A stretch of DNA of 64,000 bases, taken from NCBI GenBank assembly GCA_965200885.1, contig OZ241737.1, positions 186,001 to 250,000 on the forward strand, written 5' to 3'. Below the pieces are notes generated by a model that saw only the letters and a program-made list of their open reading frames with translations, had not been told where the DNA came from and ran no database searches. Source of the DNA: MPNP01 sp026710155. Lineage in GTDB: Bacteria; Pseudomonadota; Alphaproteobacteria; Rhodobacterales; Rhodobacteraceae. Made by a program: the position numbers and the translations under genes. This document shows, one piece after another, positions 9,508 to 18,381 of the stretch (position 1 is its first letter; each line of letters opens with the position of its first letter).

Positions 9508-10140
9508 CGCATCGGCAGTCCACATGGATGGGACCGGTCTCCGGACCGGAGGCAGGCTCCACTGGCTGCATGTTGCGTGTAAAGGTCTGTTGATGCACTT
9601 CGGGATCGGCAGGGGTCGTGGTGACGTGATGCTCGAGGCCATGGGCATTGTCGTGCATGATTGCCGAAAGTCCTACTTCAGGATGCCGCATGTTGCCGGC
9701 CACGGCATGTGCAGTGCCCATGGCCTGAGGGAACTGGAAAGCCTGTTCCAATTCGGCTGGGAGAAGTGAGCCGGGGACCCTGCCGGGTGGTGCTTCCCAG
9801 TCCCCCGAGACCATGGGGGAGATCGGGAACAGTCACGACCGCATTGTTAAAGCGGGTCTCCGGCATCGCGAATCACTGAAACCGTTGCCATCTCCAGGCA
9901 GGTGCGGAAGGAGGAAATGGCGCAAGGGCCACAATTCGTTGCCGCGCCTGCGGGATCATCGCGATGCCGTCCTCCTGTTCACCTGCAACCCGCCTGTTCC
10001 CGACACGAACAACATCGCGGAATTGGACCTGCGCATGGAGGAGGGGCGATCAGCCGCACCATCATCAGGACGGTTCCGGCGACGGCACGCAAGCATGGCT
10101 GGAACATGCCGGACACGCCTCGCCGGTCGTTCCCGGAACC
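9508..10140 (+). pseudogene. IS66 transposase core and C-terminus, frameshifted
   Basis: Plus-strand frames carry consecutive IS66 TnpC motifs: VHMDGTGLRTGGRLHWLHVA (first catalytic Asp region; normally DETG, here DGTG), GIVVHDCRKSYFR with the second Asp, and HGMCSAHGLRELESL. After a frame change come GRRKWRKGHN, RLRDHRDAVL and VPDTNNIAELDLRM (third catalytic Glu region), then, after another, TARKHGWNMPDT. Multiple frameshifts and the loss of the 5' half mean it is dead. Confidence 0.75.
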
Positions 10141-10372
10141 TAGGCGTCACTTGAGGTAGATATCCCCGTCCATGCGCCGGTATAGAACCCTTTCGTGTTG
10201 CCGGGGAATCACAGGCCGGTCACAAGCAACCATCACCAGAACCATTGGCATCGATGGTGCAATTGCATTGGTTGGCGTTCCTGCCTAAATTGCTATTGAA
10301 ACCCAAGGGGTACCTGAATAGTTACGATGCGTGAATACGGTAGGGAGGCCAACGGGTGATGTCCATTGGACA

Positions 10373-10405
10373 GAACAGGGCAGCTTCGGCCGCCCCGTTC
10401 TGTGC
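10373..10405 (-). terminator. GC-rich hairpin downstream of the interrupted secreted gene
   Basis: CAGAACAGGGCAGC and GCCGCCCCGTTCTG form an imperfect stem around TTCG. No strong T-run follows on either strand, so termination is possible but unproven. Confidence 0.3.
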
Positions 10406-10523
10406 CAATTATTATTTTGGCTCCATCCCACCATCGATACCGAACCGGCGCAGGCTCCTTCCCCTTTCCGGAACCGAACCCTGCACTGCTGAGTTGCTGG
10501 CCGGGTTCCTGCACTCGGACGGA

Positions 10524-11000
10524 TCAGCCATTCGGATCAAGAGGCAACCTCAAGCACATGCGGTGCATGAGACCGCCAGATTTGTTGTAAACCTCTATGG
10601 CATGATAACCGCCGGGCCGGAGGCCGGTGAAAGTCGCGGATCCTCTCGGCAACTTCAACCATGGCCACCTTGCGAGGTATTCATAGACATCGATGGATTG
10701 GGTCATGCTGTATTCATAACCCCGTCCGGTCTCATTCGACTTCAGGGTAACCGTGCCTGCGACCTTGGAGTCGTCCTCCAACGCGTTGTAGGGAGGATAG
10801 TTCTTCATCGCGACACGGATCGTCGTCGAGTTGTGGCTACTGTGCAAGGTATAGACGAAACACGACCAGCAGGATTTATTGGTCGCATCGATAAGGGGCA
10901 CCTCCTCATGATATGACCTGCATTGTCCAACCAAGAACTGCGCCTATGCCGGTTTCGCCAGGGCAAGGGACAGGGCCAGAAGGGCACGCAATGTCCCCAT
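10524..11000 (-). pseudogene. Small secreted protein gene interrupted by an in-frame TAG
   Basis: From ATG at 11000 (minus) the frame reads MGTLRALLALSLALAKPA, an evident signal peptide, then TAG at 10946-10944, then AQFLVGQCRSYHEE and a further ~135 residues to TGA at 10524. The body has four cysteines (QC, SCWSC, MC) and looks beta-rich (GTVTLKSNETGRGYEYS). The composition is GC-rich like the IS islands. I do not recognise the family. One nonsense codon in the signal peptide is the only visible lesion, so decay is recent or the codon is read through. A hairpin at 10373-10405, downstream on this strand, may be its terminator. Confidence 0.5.
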
Positions 11001-11406
11001 CGGGCGGCTTGCCAACCATGGGGCCGTGAAGGACTAAAAACAATGGCAGCTATTCCATTCAGGTATGAAACCTGTCACTACATCGAACTCCATTGGATTT
11101 TTTGGCTGCATCTTGAAGGTTTTTGGCTTTTACAGACAGAAATGTAAAGGACTGTGCAGAACAATATATTGGAGGATTCCGATTTTGCCTGTTTCCAGGG
11201 CACTCAGGATACCTGCATAGTTACCAAAAACTATTGGTACAGAACCATATCCTAGTGAATTAAAATCGAAAGCCCTTTGATCTAGTGAGGTTTTTGTTCG
11301 GTTAGTAGGCAGATATGGGTATATGAATTTTTTTTGTTGACAGCAAAATAAATCAATGATATTTTTCCCTTATTAAGATATTAATTACTTTATAATGGAG
11401 GTATTG
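11001..11406. other. Spacer with a further IS66-type end and promoter of the ABC operon
   Basis: No gene seen. At 11207-11224 GGATACCTGCATAGTTAC resembles the right-hand IS66 end at 10307-10325 with two changes, marking the outer edge of the GC-rich island. From about 11240 the sequence returns to AT-rich host composition and should hold the promoter of the substrate-binding protein gene, whose ribosome site is GGAGGT at 11397. Confidence 0.4.
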
Positions 11407-12933
11407 ATGAAACACTTAGCCCGTTTTACAAAAAAGGCACTTTTAGTGTCGGTTTTACTTGCTATTCCATGGTCCCCTGCTTTCACGAAATCAACAATAA
11501 CTGTCGCTCTAATTGGTGAGGCCGACACTTTCGATCCAATGATTTCAACAAAAGATATCGTGAGTCAGGTCACACAACACTTTGTCGAAACTTTGTACAC
11601 ATTTGACAGTTCATGGAATGTGGCCCCATTGCTGGCGGTAGATTTACCCGAAATTTCAAATGGTGGAACGGTGTACCGAATAGCAATTCGGGATGGAATC
11701 ACTTTTCACGATGGCTCGGATATGGACTCAGGTGATGTTGTTGCCTCGTTGAACCGATGGTTGGAAGTCGCAGCTCGAGGTCGCGGAATTGCTGATCGCG
11801 TTGCCTCAATTGAAGCCACAGGACCACTGGAAGTGACAATAACAATGAATGCTCCATACTCACCGCTTTTATCCTTGTTGGCATTTTCCAACTCGGCGGC
11901 CGTGATTTATCCTGAGGAAATAATTTCCGATTCCATAGATAACATCATCGGAACAGGACCTTACACCATAGGTGAATATGTGCCGGATCAATATTTGCAG
12001 CTTGTACGATTTGATGATTATGTCAGCCGTTCTGAGCCTTCCAATGGGCATGCTGGTGCCCGACAGCAAACTCCCGATGAAATCCGTATTATTCCAGTAG
12101 CAGATCCAAACACACGAGTTGAGGGACTGGTTTCAGGTCAATTTGATTTTGCAGATGCCCTGCCAGCAGAGTCACTAGAGAGGGTGGCGGATAGCGATGT
12201 TGCTGAGCCAGTGCTGCTTAGACCGTTTGGTTGGCCGATTTGGGCTATCAATCACAAGGCAGGGTTATTGACCGATAAAAATCTGCGGCTTGCACTACAG
12301 GCAGCACTTCCAATTGACGATATGCTTTACGCAGCATTAGGTAGTGAAGAGTTCTTTTTGGTTGATGCTCCCCTATTTCCTGATGGTTGGGTTTGGAACA
12401 ATGATGCTGGTGTTGAGTATTACAATCAGAATGATCCAACTGCAGCGCGTTCGCATCTTGAAGCGGCCGGATATGATGGCACACCGCTCCGGATTTTGAC
12501 ATCACGCCAGTATGAATTTCATTTCAAGATGGCGGAGGTAGCCAAAGTTGCCTTGGAGGCTTCAGGATTTGCGGTTCAGATGGATGTTGTTGACTGGGCA
12601 ACCCTTGGACAGAGGCGCAATGATCCTGCTTTGTGGGACGTCTACATCACGCACTCACCATTTCTACCGGAACCAGCCCTGACCAGCCTCTGGTCTGTAA
12701 CAGCCCGTACAGGTTGGGGGAACACAGAAAAAGAGGATATCCTTGCAAAATTCACTTCCGAGACAGATCTGGCAAAACGCCAAATGCTTTTTTCTGAATT
12801 GCAAAGATTGAATTTTGAAGATGTTGGGTTTATAAAGATTGGTGGATTTAATGCATTGATGGGTCAACGTAAAGGATTGGAAGGTGTACCAGCTAATCCA
12901 TGGCCATTCTTCTGGAATGCATCAGTTCAATAA
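11407..12933 (+). CDS. Peptide/dipeptide-type ABC transporter substrate-binding protein
   Basis: A 508-residue extracellular solute-binding protein of family 5 (SBP_bac_5, DppA/OppA class), first gene of a complete transporter operon. A signal peptide is clear: MKHLARFTKKALLVSVLLAI up to a cleavage near SPAFTK. The mature N-terminus, ALIGEADTFDPM, is typical for the family. An upstream in-frame ATG at 11395 is rejected as the start because it overlaps the ribosome site GGAGGT (11397-11402), which positions the ATG at 11407. It probably binds a peptide or an acylated amino compound handed to the amidohydrolase encoded in the same operon; the ligand is inferred only. Confidence 0.88.
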   Translation: MKHLARFTKKALLVSVLLAIPWSPAFTKSTITVALIGEADTFDPMISTKDIVSQVTQHFVETLYTFDSSWNVAPLLAVDLPEISNGGTVYRIAIRDGITFHDGSDMDSGDVVASLNRWLEVAARGRGIADRVASIEATGPLEVTITMNAPYSPLLSLLAFSNSAAVIYPEEIISDSIDNIIGTGPYTIGEYVPDQYLQLVRFDDYVSRSEPSNGHAGARQQTPDEIRIIPVADPNTRVEGLVSGQFDFADALPAESLERVADSDVAEPVLLRPFGWPIWAINHKAGLLTDKNLRLALQAALPIDDMLYAALGSEEFFLVDAPLFPDGWVWNNDAGVEYYNQNDPTAARSHLEAAGYDGTPLRILTSRQYEFHFKMAEVAKVALEASGFAVQMDVVDWATLGQRRNDPALWDVYITHSPFLPEPALTSLWSVTARTGWGNTEKEDILAKFTSETDLAKRQMLFSELQRLNFEDVGFIKIGGFNALMGQRKGLEGVPANPWPFFWNASVQ

Positions 12934-12947
12934 CTAAATTCAAAACT

Positions 12948-12970
12948 GGGCGGCTGTGAAGTGGCCGCCC
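12948..12970 (+). terminator. Intra-operon hairpin after the SBP gene
   Basis: GGGCGGC and GCCGCCC form a perfect 7-bp stem around a 9-base loop, followed by AAAAAG rather than a T-run. Such hairpins between a binding-protein gene and permease genes usually stabilise or partly terminate the message so that more SBP is made. Confidence 0.55.
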
Positions 12971-12996
12971 AAAAAGTCCGATGTGGAGTGTTTTAG

Positions 12997-13938
12997 ATTA
13001 AGCGTTACCTGATCAGACGCCTTTTCGGCATGGGCATGGTAGTCTTGATTGTGCTGACCATCGCCTTTTTTATTGTAAGGCTTGCTCCAGGTGATCCGGC
13101 AGCCTTGATGCTTGGGCCGGATGCCACTCCAGAACAAGCCGAGGAATTACGGTCACGACTTGGTTTAGACCAACCCATCATAATACAGTATGCTTCATTT
13201 ATTGTTAGTGCGGTAAAAGGAGATCTTGGACAGTCCATCTTTTTTAACCAGCCAGTCACTCAGGTGCTTAAATCTCGTGCCGAACCTACAGTTTTTCTTT
13301 CCTTATTCTCATTGATCATAGCGCTTGTCGTTGCTGTTCCAATTGGAATTTATGCCGCGTACAAGCGGGGCAGTTTTTTTGATCAATCAGTCATTTCCAT
13401 TGCGATGCTGGCAGCTTCAGTACCCAGTTTCTGGACTGGACTCATGGCACAAAGATGGCTTGCTACAGAATATGGATGGTTTCCTGCTTCAGGCTATGGC
13501 GGTCCTGATACGGTTTTTATTGACCGCATGGTGTACCTTGTACTTCCTGCTTTGGTGCTTGGAGTTGTCAATTCGGCTTTAATACTAAGATTTACCCGTG
13601 CCTCAATGCTGGATGTTTTAAGTGAGGATTACATTCGTACAGCCCGCTCAAAAGGTATGCGGGAGCCAAGAGTTGTACTTCGTCATGGACTCCGTAATGC
13701 AGGAATACCAATAATTACCGTTATTGGACTGACTTTTGCACTCCTTGTATCGGGCGCAGTGGTTACTGAGCGGGTTTTTAATATCCCGGGGATGGGTAAT
13801 CTCGTGGTCAATGCTGTTTTGAGGCGAGACTATCCCGTGATACAGGGAACATTGATTGTAGTTGCTGTTACTTATGTCATTATCAATCTTGTAACAGATC
13901 TTCTTTACCTACTTGTTGATAAAAGGGTTCAATACTGA
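12997..13938 (+). CDS. DppB-type ABC permease (probable ATT start)
   Basis: First membrane subunit of the dipeptide-type importer; about 313 residues, six membrane spans, with the binding-protein-dependent transport signature near EDYIRTARSKG. The first in-frame ATG (13030) would delete the family's conserved basic N-terminus. Reading upstream gives IKRYLIRRLFGMGMVV, matching the usual M-x-RYLLRRL start, and this begins with ATT directly after an in-frame TAG, with GGAG eight bases before it. I therefore place the start at the ATT (12997). The stop overlaps the next ATG by one base. Confidence 0.85.
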   Translation: MKRYLIRRLFGMGMVVLIVLTIAFFIVRLAPGDPAALMLGPDATPEQAEELRSRLGLDQPIIIQYASFIVSAVKGDLGQSIFFNQPVTQVLKSRAEPTVFLSLFSLIIALVVAVPIGIYAAYKRGSFFDQSVISIAMLAASVPSFWTGLMAQRWLATEYGWFPASGYGGPDTVFIDRMVYLVLPALVLGVVNSALILRFTRASMLDVLSEDYIRTARSKGMREPRVVLRHGLRNAGIPIITVIGLTFALLVSGAVVTERVFNIPGMGNLVVNAVLRRDYPVIQGTLIVVAVTYVIINLVTDLLYLLVDKRVQY

Positions 13939-14795
13939 TGGAAGGACAGGGATTATATGCCGAACGAAAGGTATTTTCACTTGTACTTGAACGCCGCTCT
14001 TCAGCCTTGGCTCTTCTTTTTTTTGTGCTTGTTCTTATCCTGGTATTCCTGGCACCAATCATTGCACCTACAGATCCATATCTGATGTCAGTAAGACAAC
14101 GTTTGACTCCACCTGGAGACAGTTTTTTTCTTGGGTCCGATGCATTTGGTCGGGATGTCTTGTCAAGGCTCCTTTACGCTGGCCGAGTTTCATTAATGAT
14201 AGGAGCTGGCGTTGCTTTATCATCTTCCATCCTTGGCGTTCTTATTGGTTTGATTGCTGGTTTTTTTCGAAATCTTGATGGACTCATTTCCAGAATAATT
14301 GATGCGATGATGGCCTTCCCCGATATATTGCTGGCAATTTCCCTGGTAGCAATTCTGGGTGGTTCAATGATTAATGTCATCATAGCCCTATCCATTGTTT
14401 ATACTCCGCGAATTGCCCGCATAGTACGAGCTTCAACTCTCGTTATTCGAGAACTCCCCTATGTTGAAGCTGCCCGTTCGCTGGGCTCTTCCACCGTATA
14501 TGTGCTTACAAGGCATGTTCTTTTAAATATCCTGTCCCCCATCATTGTGCAAGCCACATTCATATTTGTCTATGCCATGCTTGCGGAAGCAGGACTCTCT
14601 TTTCTTGGCGTCGGAGTTGATCCCTCAACTCCTACTTGGGGAATTATGATCAACGAAGGACGTCAGTATATTGATCAAGCACCCTATTTGATTTTATTTC
14701 CGGGTTTGGCGATCTCCTTTTCAGTACTCAGTCTCCAACTTGTCGGTGATGGACTCAGAGATGCCCTTGATCCTAGAATTGCAAGGCAAATGTAA
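13938..14795 (+). CDS. DppC-type ABC permease
   Basis: Second permease of the importer, 285 residues. The N-terminal first span (SALALLFFVLVLILVFLAP) is followed by the OppC-type periplasmic segment DPYLMSVRQRLTPP and LGSDAFGRDVLSRLLYAG, the latter being a family hallmark. The EAARSLGSS motif marks the ATPase-contact loop. Translational coupling to the upstream permease is indicated by the one-base stop/start overlap, and the amidohydrolase ATG lies one base after its stop. Confidence 0.92.
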   Translation: MEGQGLYAERKVFSLVLERRSSALALLFFVLVLILVFLAPIIAPTDPYLMSVRQRLTPPGDSFFLGSDAFGRDVLSRLLYAGRVSLMIGAGVALSSSILGVLIGLIAGFFRNLDGLISRIIDAMMAFPDILLAISLVAILGGSMINVIIALSIVYTPRIARIVRASTLVIRELPYVEAARSLGSSTVYVLTRHVLLNILSPIIVQATFIFVYAMLAEAGLSFLGVGVDPSTPTWGIMINEGRQYIDQAPYLILFPGLAISFSVLSLQLVGDGLRDALDPRIARQM

Positions 14796-14796
14796 G

Positions 14797-15936
14797 ATGG
14801 CACTCAGACTGACAAATTTTGTTCCGATTGGATTGGATAGCCCTCCTGTAGAGATTCATATCAATAATGAAGGCAAGATAGTCGACCTTCCCATAAAAGG
14901 AGCTGCGACAATAAACGCAGAAGGATCATATTTGTCTCCTGGTTGGTGTGACCTTCATGTTCACATCTGGTATGGTGGTACAGACATATCCGTTCGGGCA
15001 GCAGATGTTGGCCGAAATTACGGAGTTACAGCACTTGCAGATGCTGGTTCGGCTGGTGAAGCCAATTTCCATGGCTTGCGCGAGTACGTCATTGATACAG
15101 CGGAAGAGACAATACGAGCCTTCATCAACATTGGATCGATAGGTCTGGTTGCATGTAACAGGCTTCCGGAATTGATTGATCTCAGGTCAATTGACATTGA
15201 CCGTACCCTCAAGGTGATTGAGGCAAACCGTGATATCATTTGTGGTATAAAGGTTCGAGCAAGTGGTGTTATTGTTGGGAGCTGGGGTATTGGCCCTGTA
15301 CGAATTGCCAAAAGAGTCGCTGAAATAAGCAACCTGCCACTTATGGTTCATGTTGGTGAACCCCCTCCCCTACTGGATGAAATACTTCCTTTACTGACCG
15401 ATGGAGATATTGTCACCCACTGTTTCAATGGCAAACCTGCAGGCTCAATTACAGATACGAGTACAATTTGGCAAATGGTCAAAAAGACTGCTGAGCGGGG
15501 AGTAAGAATGGATGTGGGTCACGGCCAGGCTTCATTTGATTTCAAGGTCGCAAGAGATGCCCTGAATCGTGGTTTTCTGCCTTTTAGTATCTCTACCGAT
15601 CTTCATTGCAGGAACATACATGGTCCGGTGCATGACTTGGCACTGACAATTTCAAAACTGTACGCACTGGGTATGGATTTGGAAGCTTGTATTACTGCTG
15701 TGACAAAACATCCCAGATCAGTTCTTGAATTACCAGCCCGCGAAGGAGCGCAACCTGGGAGCCGTGCCGATTTTACACTGTTCAAGATAATTGATAGCAA
15801 TTTGGAAGTCAGCGATTCCATGGGGAAGCAATTGAAACTGTCAAGCAATTTTGTTCCCAAAGCTACAATCATAGGTGATTCTCATCGGCCGGTTGAATTT
15901 CCCCTGCCTTCTCTGGCTGGATATTTCACCTCATGA
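14797..15936 (+). CDS. Amidohydrolase/deacetylase family metallohydrolase (COG3964 type)
   Basis: A 379-residue amidohydrolase-superfamily enzyme of the dihydroorotase-like, EF0837/Atu3266 group. Metal ligands are visible: DLHVHIW (HxH), a lysine in CGIKVRASG that may be carboxylated, HVGEPP, THCFNGK and the late Asp in STDLHCRN. Members hydrolyse acyl groups from small hydroxy or amino compounds, but the physiological substrate is unsettled. The operon position, between permeases and ATPases of a peptide-type importer, suggests it processes the imported molecule. The ATG at 14797 is chosen because it sits one base after the permease stop with an AAGG ribosome site; an earlier in-frame ATG lies inside the permease. 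Confidence 0.8.
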   Translation: MALRLTNFVPIGLDSPPVEIHINNEGKIVDLPIKGAATINAEGSYLSPGWCDLHVHIWYGGTDISVRAADVGRNYGVTALADAGSAGEANFHGLREYVIDTAEETIRAFINIGSIGLVACNRLPELIDLRSIDIDRTLKVIEANRDIICGIKVRASGVIVGSWGIGPVRIAKRVAEISNLPLMVHVGEPPPLLDEILPLLTDGDIVTHCFNGKPAGSITDTSTIWQMVKKTAERGVRMDVGHGQASFDFKVARDALNRGFLPFSISTDLHCRNIHGPVHDLALTISKLYALGMDLEACITAVTKHPRSVLELPAREGAQPGSRADFTLFKIIDSNLEVSDSMGKQLKLSSNFVPKATIIGDSHRPVEFPLPSLAGYFTS

Positions 15937-16937
15937 CCAATACGACAATTCTACACGTTGAAGGCCTGGAGGTTTCATTCAAGGATCGGCAAGCTTCCGT
16001 TACTGCAATAAGGGATGTAAGTTTTAGTGTTCGAAGAGGCAAAACCCTTGCCTTGGTTGGTGAGAGTGGTTCCGGCAAATCTGTAAGTTCCCTGGCATTA
16101 ATGAACCTTCTCCCCTCCAATGCTGTAACCACTGCCAAAAAAATGCGATTCTGGCCTGATAATTATCAGACGCCAATTGATATAAACAGGCTTAATTCAG
16201 AAGAAGTTCGGCAGTTGCGCGGTTCCCAAATAGCAATGATATTCCAGGAACCAATGTCTTCACTTAATCCTCTTTATTCCATTGGTGACCAAATTGGCGA
16301 AATGTTGCTGCTTCATGAGAATATTGATTCAATAACTCGCAAAAAGCGTGTAATCGAAATGCTAGAACTTGTCGAAATTCCGGCCGCCAAGCAACGATAT
16401 CATTCCTGGCCCCATGAATTGTCCGGTGGCATGCGTCAACGTGCGATGATTGCCCAGGCTTTGGTATGCAATCCAACCTTACTTATTGCCGATGAACCAA
16501 CAACTGCATTGGATGTTACAATTCAGGCCCAAATTCTTGATCTTATGCGACGGCTTCAGACTGAATTTGGAATGTCCATATTGTTTATAACCCACGACCT
16601 TGGTGTTGTCGCTGAAATGGCCGATGATGTGGCTGTAATGTATGCTGGACAGGTCGTTGAGCAGGCAACTACAGAGCAATTGTTTTCAATACCATGCCAT
16701 CCCTACACACATGGTTTGCTTAGATCAATACCCGGATATGGCAGAACTTCAGGACGCTTAATTCCAATTCCAGGAAGCGTTCCTTCATTAAATGCTTTGC
16801 CTCAGGGATGCAGTTTTGCACCAAGGTGCCGTTTCGCTACTCAAATCTGCACAGAAAATCACATACCTCTTCGAAAATATAAACCAGGGAACTATTCACG
16901 ATGTATCCTTGAAGAACAGGTGTTCTCATATGACTGA
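15933..16937 (+). CDS. ABC transporter ATPase, OppD/DppD type
   Basis: A 334-residue ATPase. Walker A is GESGSGKS, the signature is LSGGMRQRAMIAQAL, Walker B is LLIADEPTTALD, and the H-loop is FITHDL. The C-terminal oligopeptide-transport domain with the cysteine set (CSFAPRCRFATQIC) binds an iron-sulfur cluster in homologues. It overlaps the amidohydrolase stop by four bases (ATGA) and the next ATPase by eight, so all are translationally coupled. Confidence 0.92.
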   Translation: MTNTTILHVEGLEVSFKDRQASVTAIRDVSFSVRRGKTLALVGESGSGKSVSSLALMNLLPSNAVTTAKKMRFWPDNYQTPIDINRLNSEEVRQLRGSQIAMIFQEPMSSLNPLYSIGDQIGEMLLLHENIDSITRKKRVIEMLELVEIPAAKQRYHSWPHELSGGMRQRAMIAQALVCNPTLLIADEPTTALDVTIQAQILDLMRRLQTEFGMSILFITHDLGVVAEMADDVAVMYAGQVVEQATTEQLFSIPCHPYTHGLLRSIPGYGRTSGRLIPIPGSVPSLNALPQGCSFAPRCRFATQICTENHIPLRKYKPGNYSRCILEEQVFSYD

Positions 16938-17886
16938 ATTACTTGTTTCCATTCGTGGGCTTTCTAAAGTATTTCAGAGTGAAAAGGGACCTGTATTCGC
17001 TGTTCAAGACGTGTATCTTGATATTCCCAAAGGTGACATCGTCGGTTTGGTTGGTGAGTCAGGTTCTGGAAAAACCACCCTTGGACGGACGTTATTGAGA
17101 CTTATAGAACCAACTTCAGGGGAAATAGTTTTTGATGGCAAAAACATGAACTCCCTTGATCCATCTAGTTTGCGGGCTTTACGTCAACGAATGCAGATTA
17201 TCTTTCAGGATCCGGTTGCATCTCTCAATCCACGTTTGCGTGTTAAGGAAATAATATCTGAGGGCTTGGTAGCCCATGGAGTTGGCTCCCGAAAGGAAAG
17301 AATAGAAAAAGTCACAGCTCTACTTGAAGAGGTAGGCCTTCAATCTGAGGATATGCATCGATTTCCCCACGAATTTTCTGGCGGTCAAAGACAACGCATC
17401 GGTATTGCCAGAGCACTTGCGCTTGATCCAGAATTCATTGTTGCGGATGAAAGTGTTTCTGCCCTTGACGTATCGATTCAGGCTCAGATTTTAAACTTGC
17501 TTCTTGACATTCGTGACCAACGAGGGTTGACAATGCTATTTATAGCTCATGACCTTTCTGTTGTTGAATATCTATGTGATATGGTTGCAGTCATGTATCT
17601 CGGTCGAATTGTTGAAATAGGTCCCTCGCAGAATGTTTACTCTTCACCTTCTCATCCCTATACTCGTTCCCTACTCTCAGCAATTCCTGAGCCAAAACCC
17701 GGTTCACATCGTGAACGGGAACTTCTTCAAGGGGATATTCCATCACCATTGAATCCACCCACTGGTTGTGTTTTTCGTACACGATGCAGGTATGCGCTAG
17801 ATTCTTGTGCAGATACCATTCCAACTCTTGTGGAACTTGACCAAGGACACCAGGCTGCCTGTTTAAGATTATCGGAGATTTCATGA
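16930..17886 (+). CDS. ABC transporter ATPase, OppF/DppF type
   Basis: A 318-residue second ATPase of the importer. Walker A is GESGSGKTT, the signature FSGGQRQRIGIARAL, Walker B FIVADESVSALD (Ser in place of the usual Pro after the catalytic Glu, as in many OppF proteins), and the H-loop FIAHDL. The C-terminal domain carries CVFRTRCRYALDSC. A longer in-frame version from 16792 is rejected since it lies inside the previous gene; the ATG at 16930 overlaps the upstream stop. Confidence 0.92.
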   Translation: MTELLVSIRGLSKVFQSEKGPVFAVQDVYLDIPKGDIVGLVGESGSGKTTLGRTLLRLIEPTSGEIVFDGKNMNSLDPSSLRALRQRMQIIFQDPVASLNPRLRVKEIISEGLVAHGVGSRKERIEKVTALLEEVGLQSEDMHRFPHEFSGGQRQRIGIARALALDPEFIVADESVSALDVSIQAQILNLLLDIRDQRGLTMLFIAHDLSVVEYLCDMVAVMYLGRIVEIGPSQNVYSSPSHPYTRSLLSAIPEPKPGSHRERELLQGDIPSPLNPPTGCVFRTRCRYALDSCADTIPTLVELDQGHQAACLRLSEIS

Positions 17887-18368
17887 ACATAAGCAACAAT
17901 TCATATGAAGTTGATCATCAAAACATTGACGAATTTCTTCCCAATCTACCACCTGAACCAATTGGTTGTTTTCGCAACGTCATTTTACATGGAGGTTTGG
18001 CATGGGTTTCTGGACAGGGTCCAATCCATCCTGATGGTTGTCTTGAGCGCGGTAAGGTAGGAGTAAATATAACTGCCGAAGCAGCGCGTAAGCATGCCCG
18101 GCTAGTCGGACTCAATATTGTTTCGGCATTACGGTTGGTGATTGGTGATCTGGGACAAATCGATCGAGTGGTTAAACTACAAGGACTTGTAAATTCATCA
18201 CCAGATTTCGAGCGACATTCATTTGTGATTGATGGAGCTTCCGAACTCATGAAGGAGGTATTTGGTGAAAGGGGTATTCATGCCCGAACATCATTTGGGG
18301 TAAGTTCGTTGCCCAATAACATAACGGTTGAAATCGATGGAGTCTTTGCTCTCAGGCAGGAGCAGTGA
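17883..18368 (+). CDS. RidA (YjgF/YER057c/UK114) family protein
   Basis: A 161-residue RidA-family protein, last gene of the operon (ATGA overlap with the ATPase stop). RidA members deaminate reactive enamine/imine intermediates made by PLP enzymes. The family arginine occurs in HARTSFGVSSLP. The N-terminal GCFRNVILHGGLAWVSGQGP matches the RidA core. A longer subtype with an insert around residues 45-80 is common in amino-compound catabolic operons. Its presence fits the idea that a PLP enzyme (SelA-like, 6.9-8.1 kb) once belonged to the same pathway. Confidence 0.85.
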   Translation: MNISNNSYEVDHQNIDEFLPNLPPEPIGCFRNVILHGGLAWVSGQGPIHPDGCLERGKVGVNITAEAARKHARLVGLNIVSALRLVIGDLGQIDRVVKLQGLVNSSPDFERHSFVIDGASELMKEVFGERGIHARTSFGVSSLPNNITVEIDGVFALRQEQ

Positions 18369-18381
18369 CCACAAAATTAAA

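Larger units (their letters stand above)
8340..10325. mobile_element. Decayed IS66-family element with nested insertions
   Basis: A GC-rich block whose two ends are inverted repeats: GAACTATTCAGGTACCC at the left (8341) and, on the opposite strand, GTAACTATTCAGGTACCCC at the right (10325-10307). The same end sequence recurs at 34820, 36313, 37638 and 11224. Inside are IS66-type transposase fragments on the plus strand, a fragment of another transposase and a minus-strand piece of a secreted-protein gene. I see no matching 8-bp target duplication, so rearrangement after insertion is likely. Not capable of self-movement. Confidence 0.7.

Noticed and set aside
9508..9648. N-terminal part of the minus-strand frame that continues the secreted-protein fragment
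   Set aside because: It is antisense to the IS66 transposase core; homology to the 61-kb paralogue stops at about 9507.
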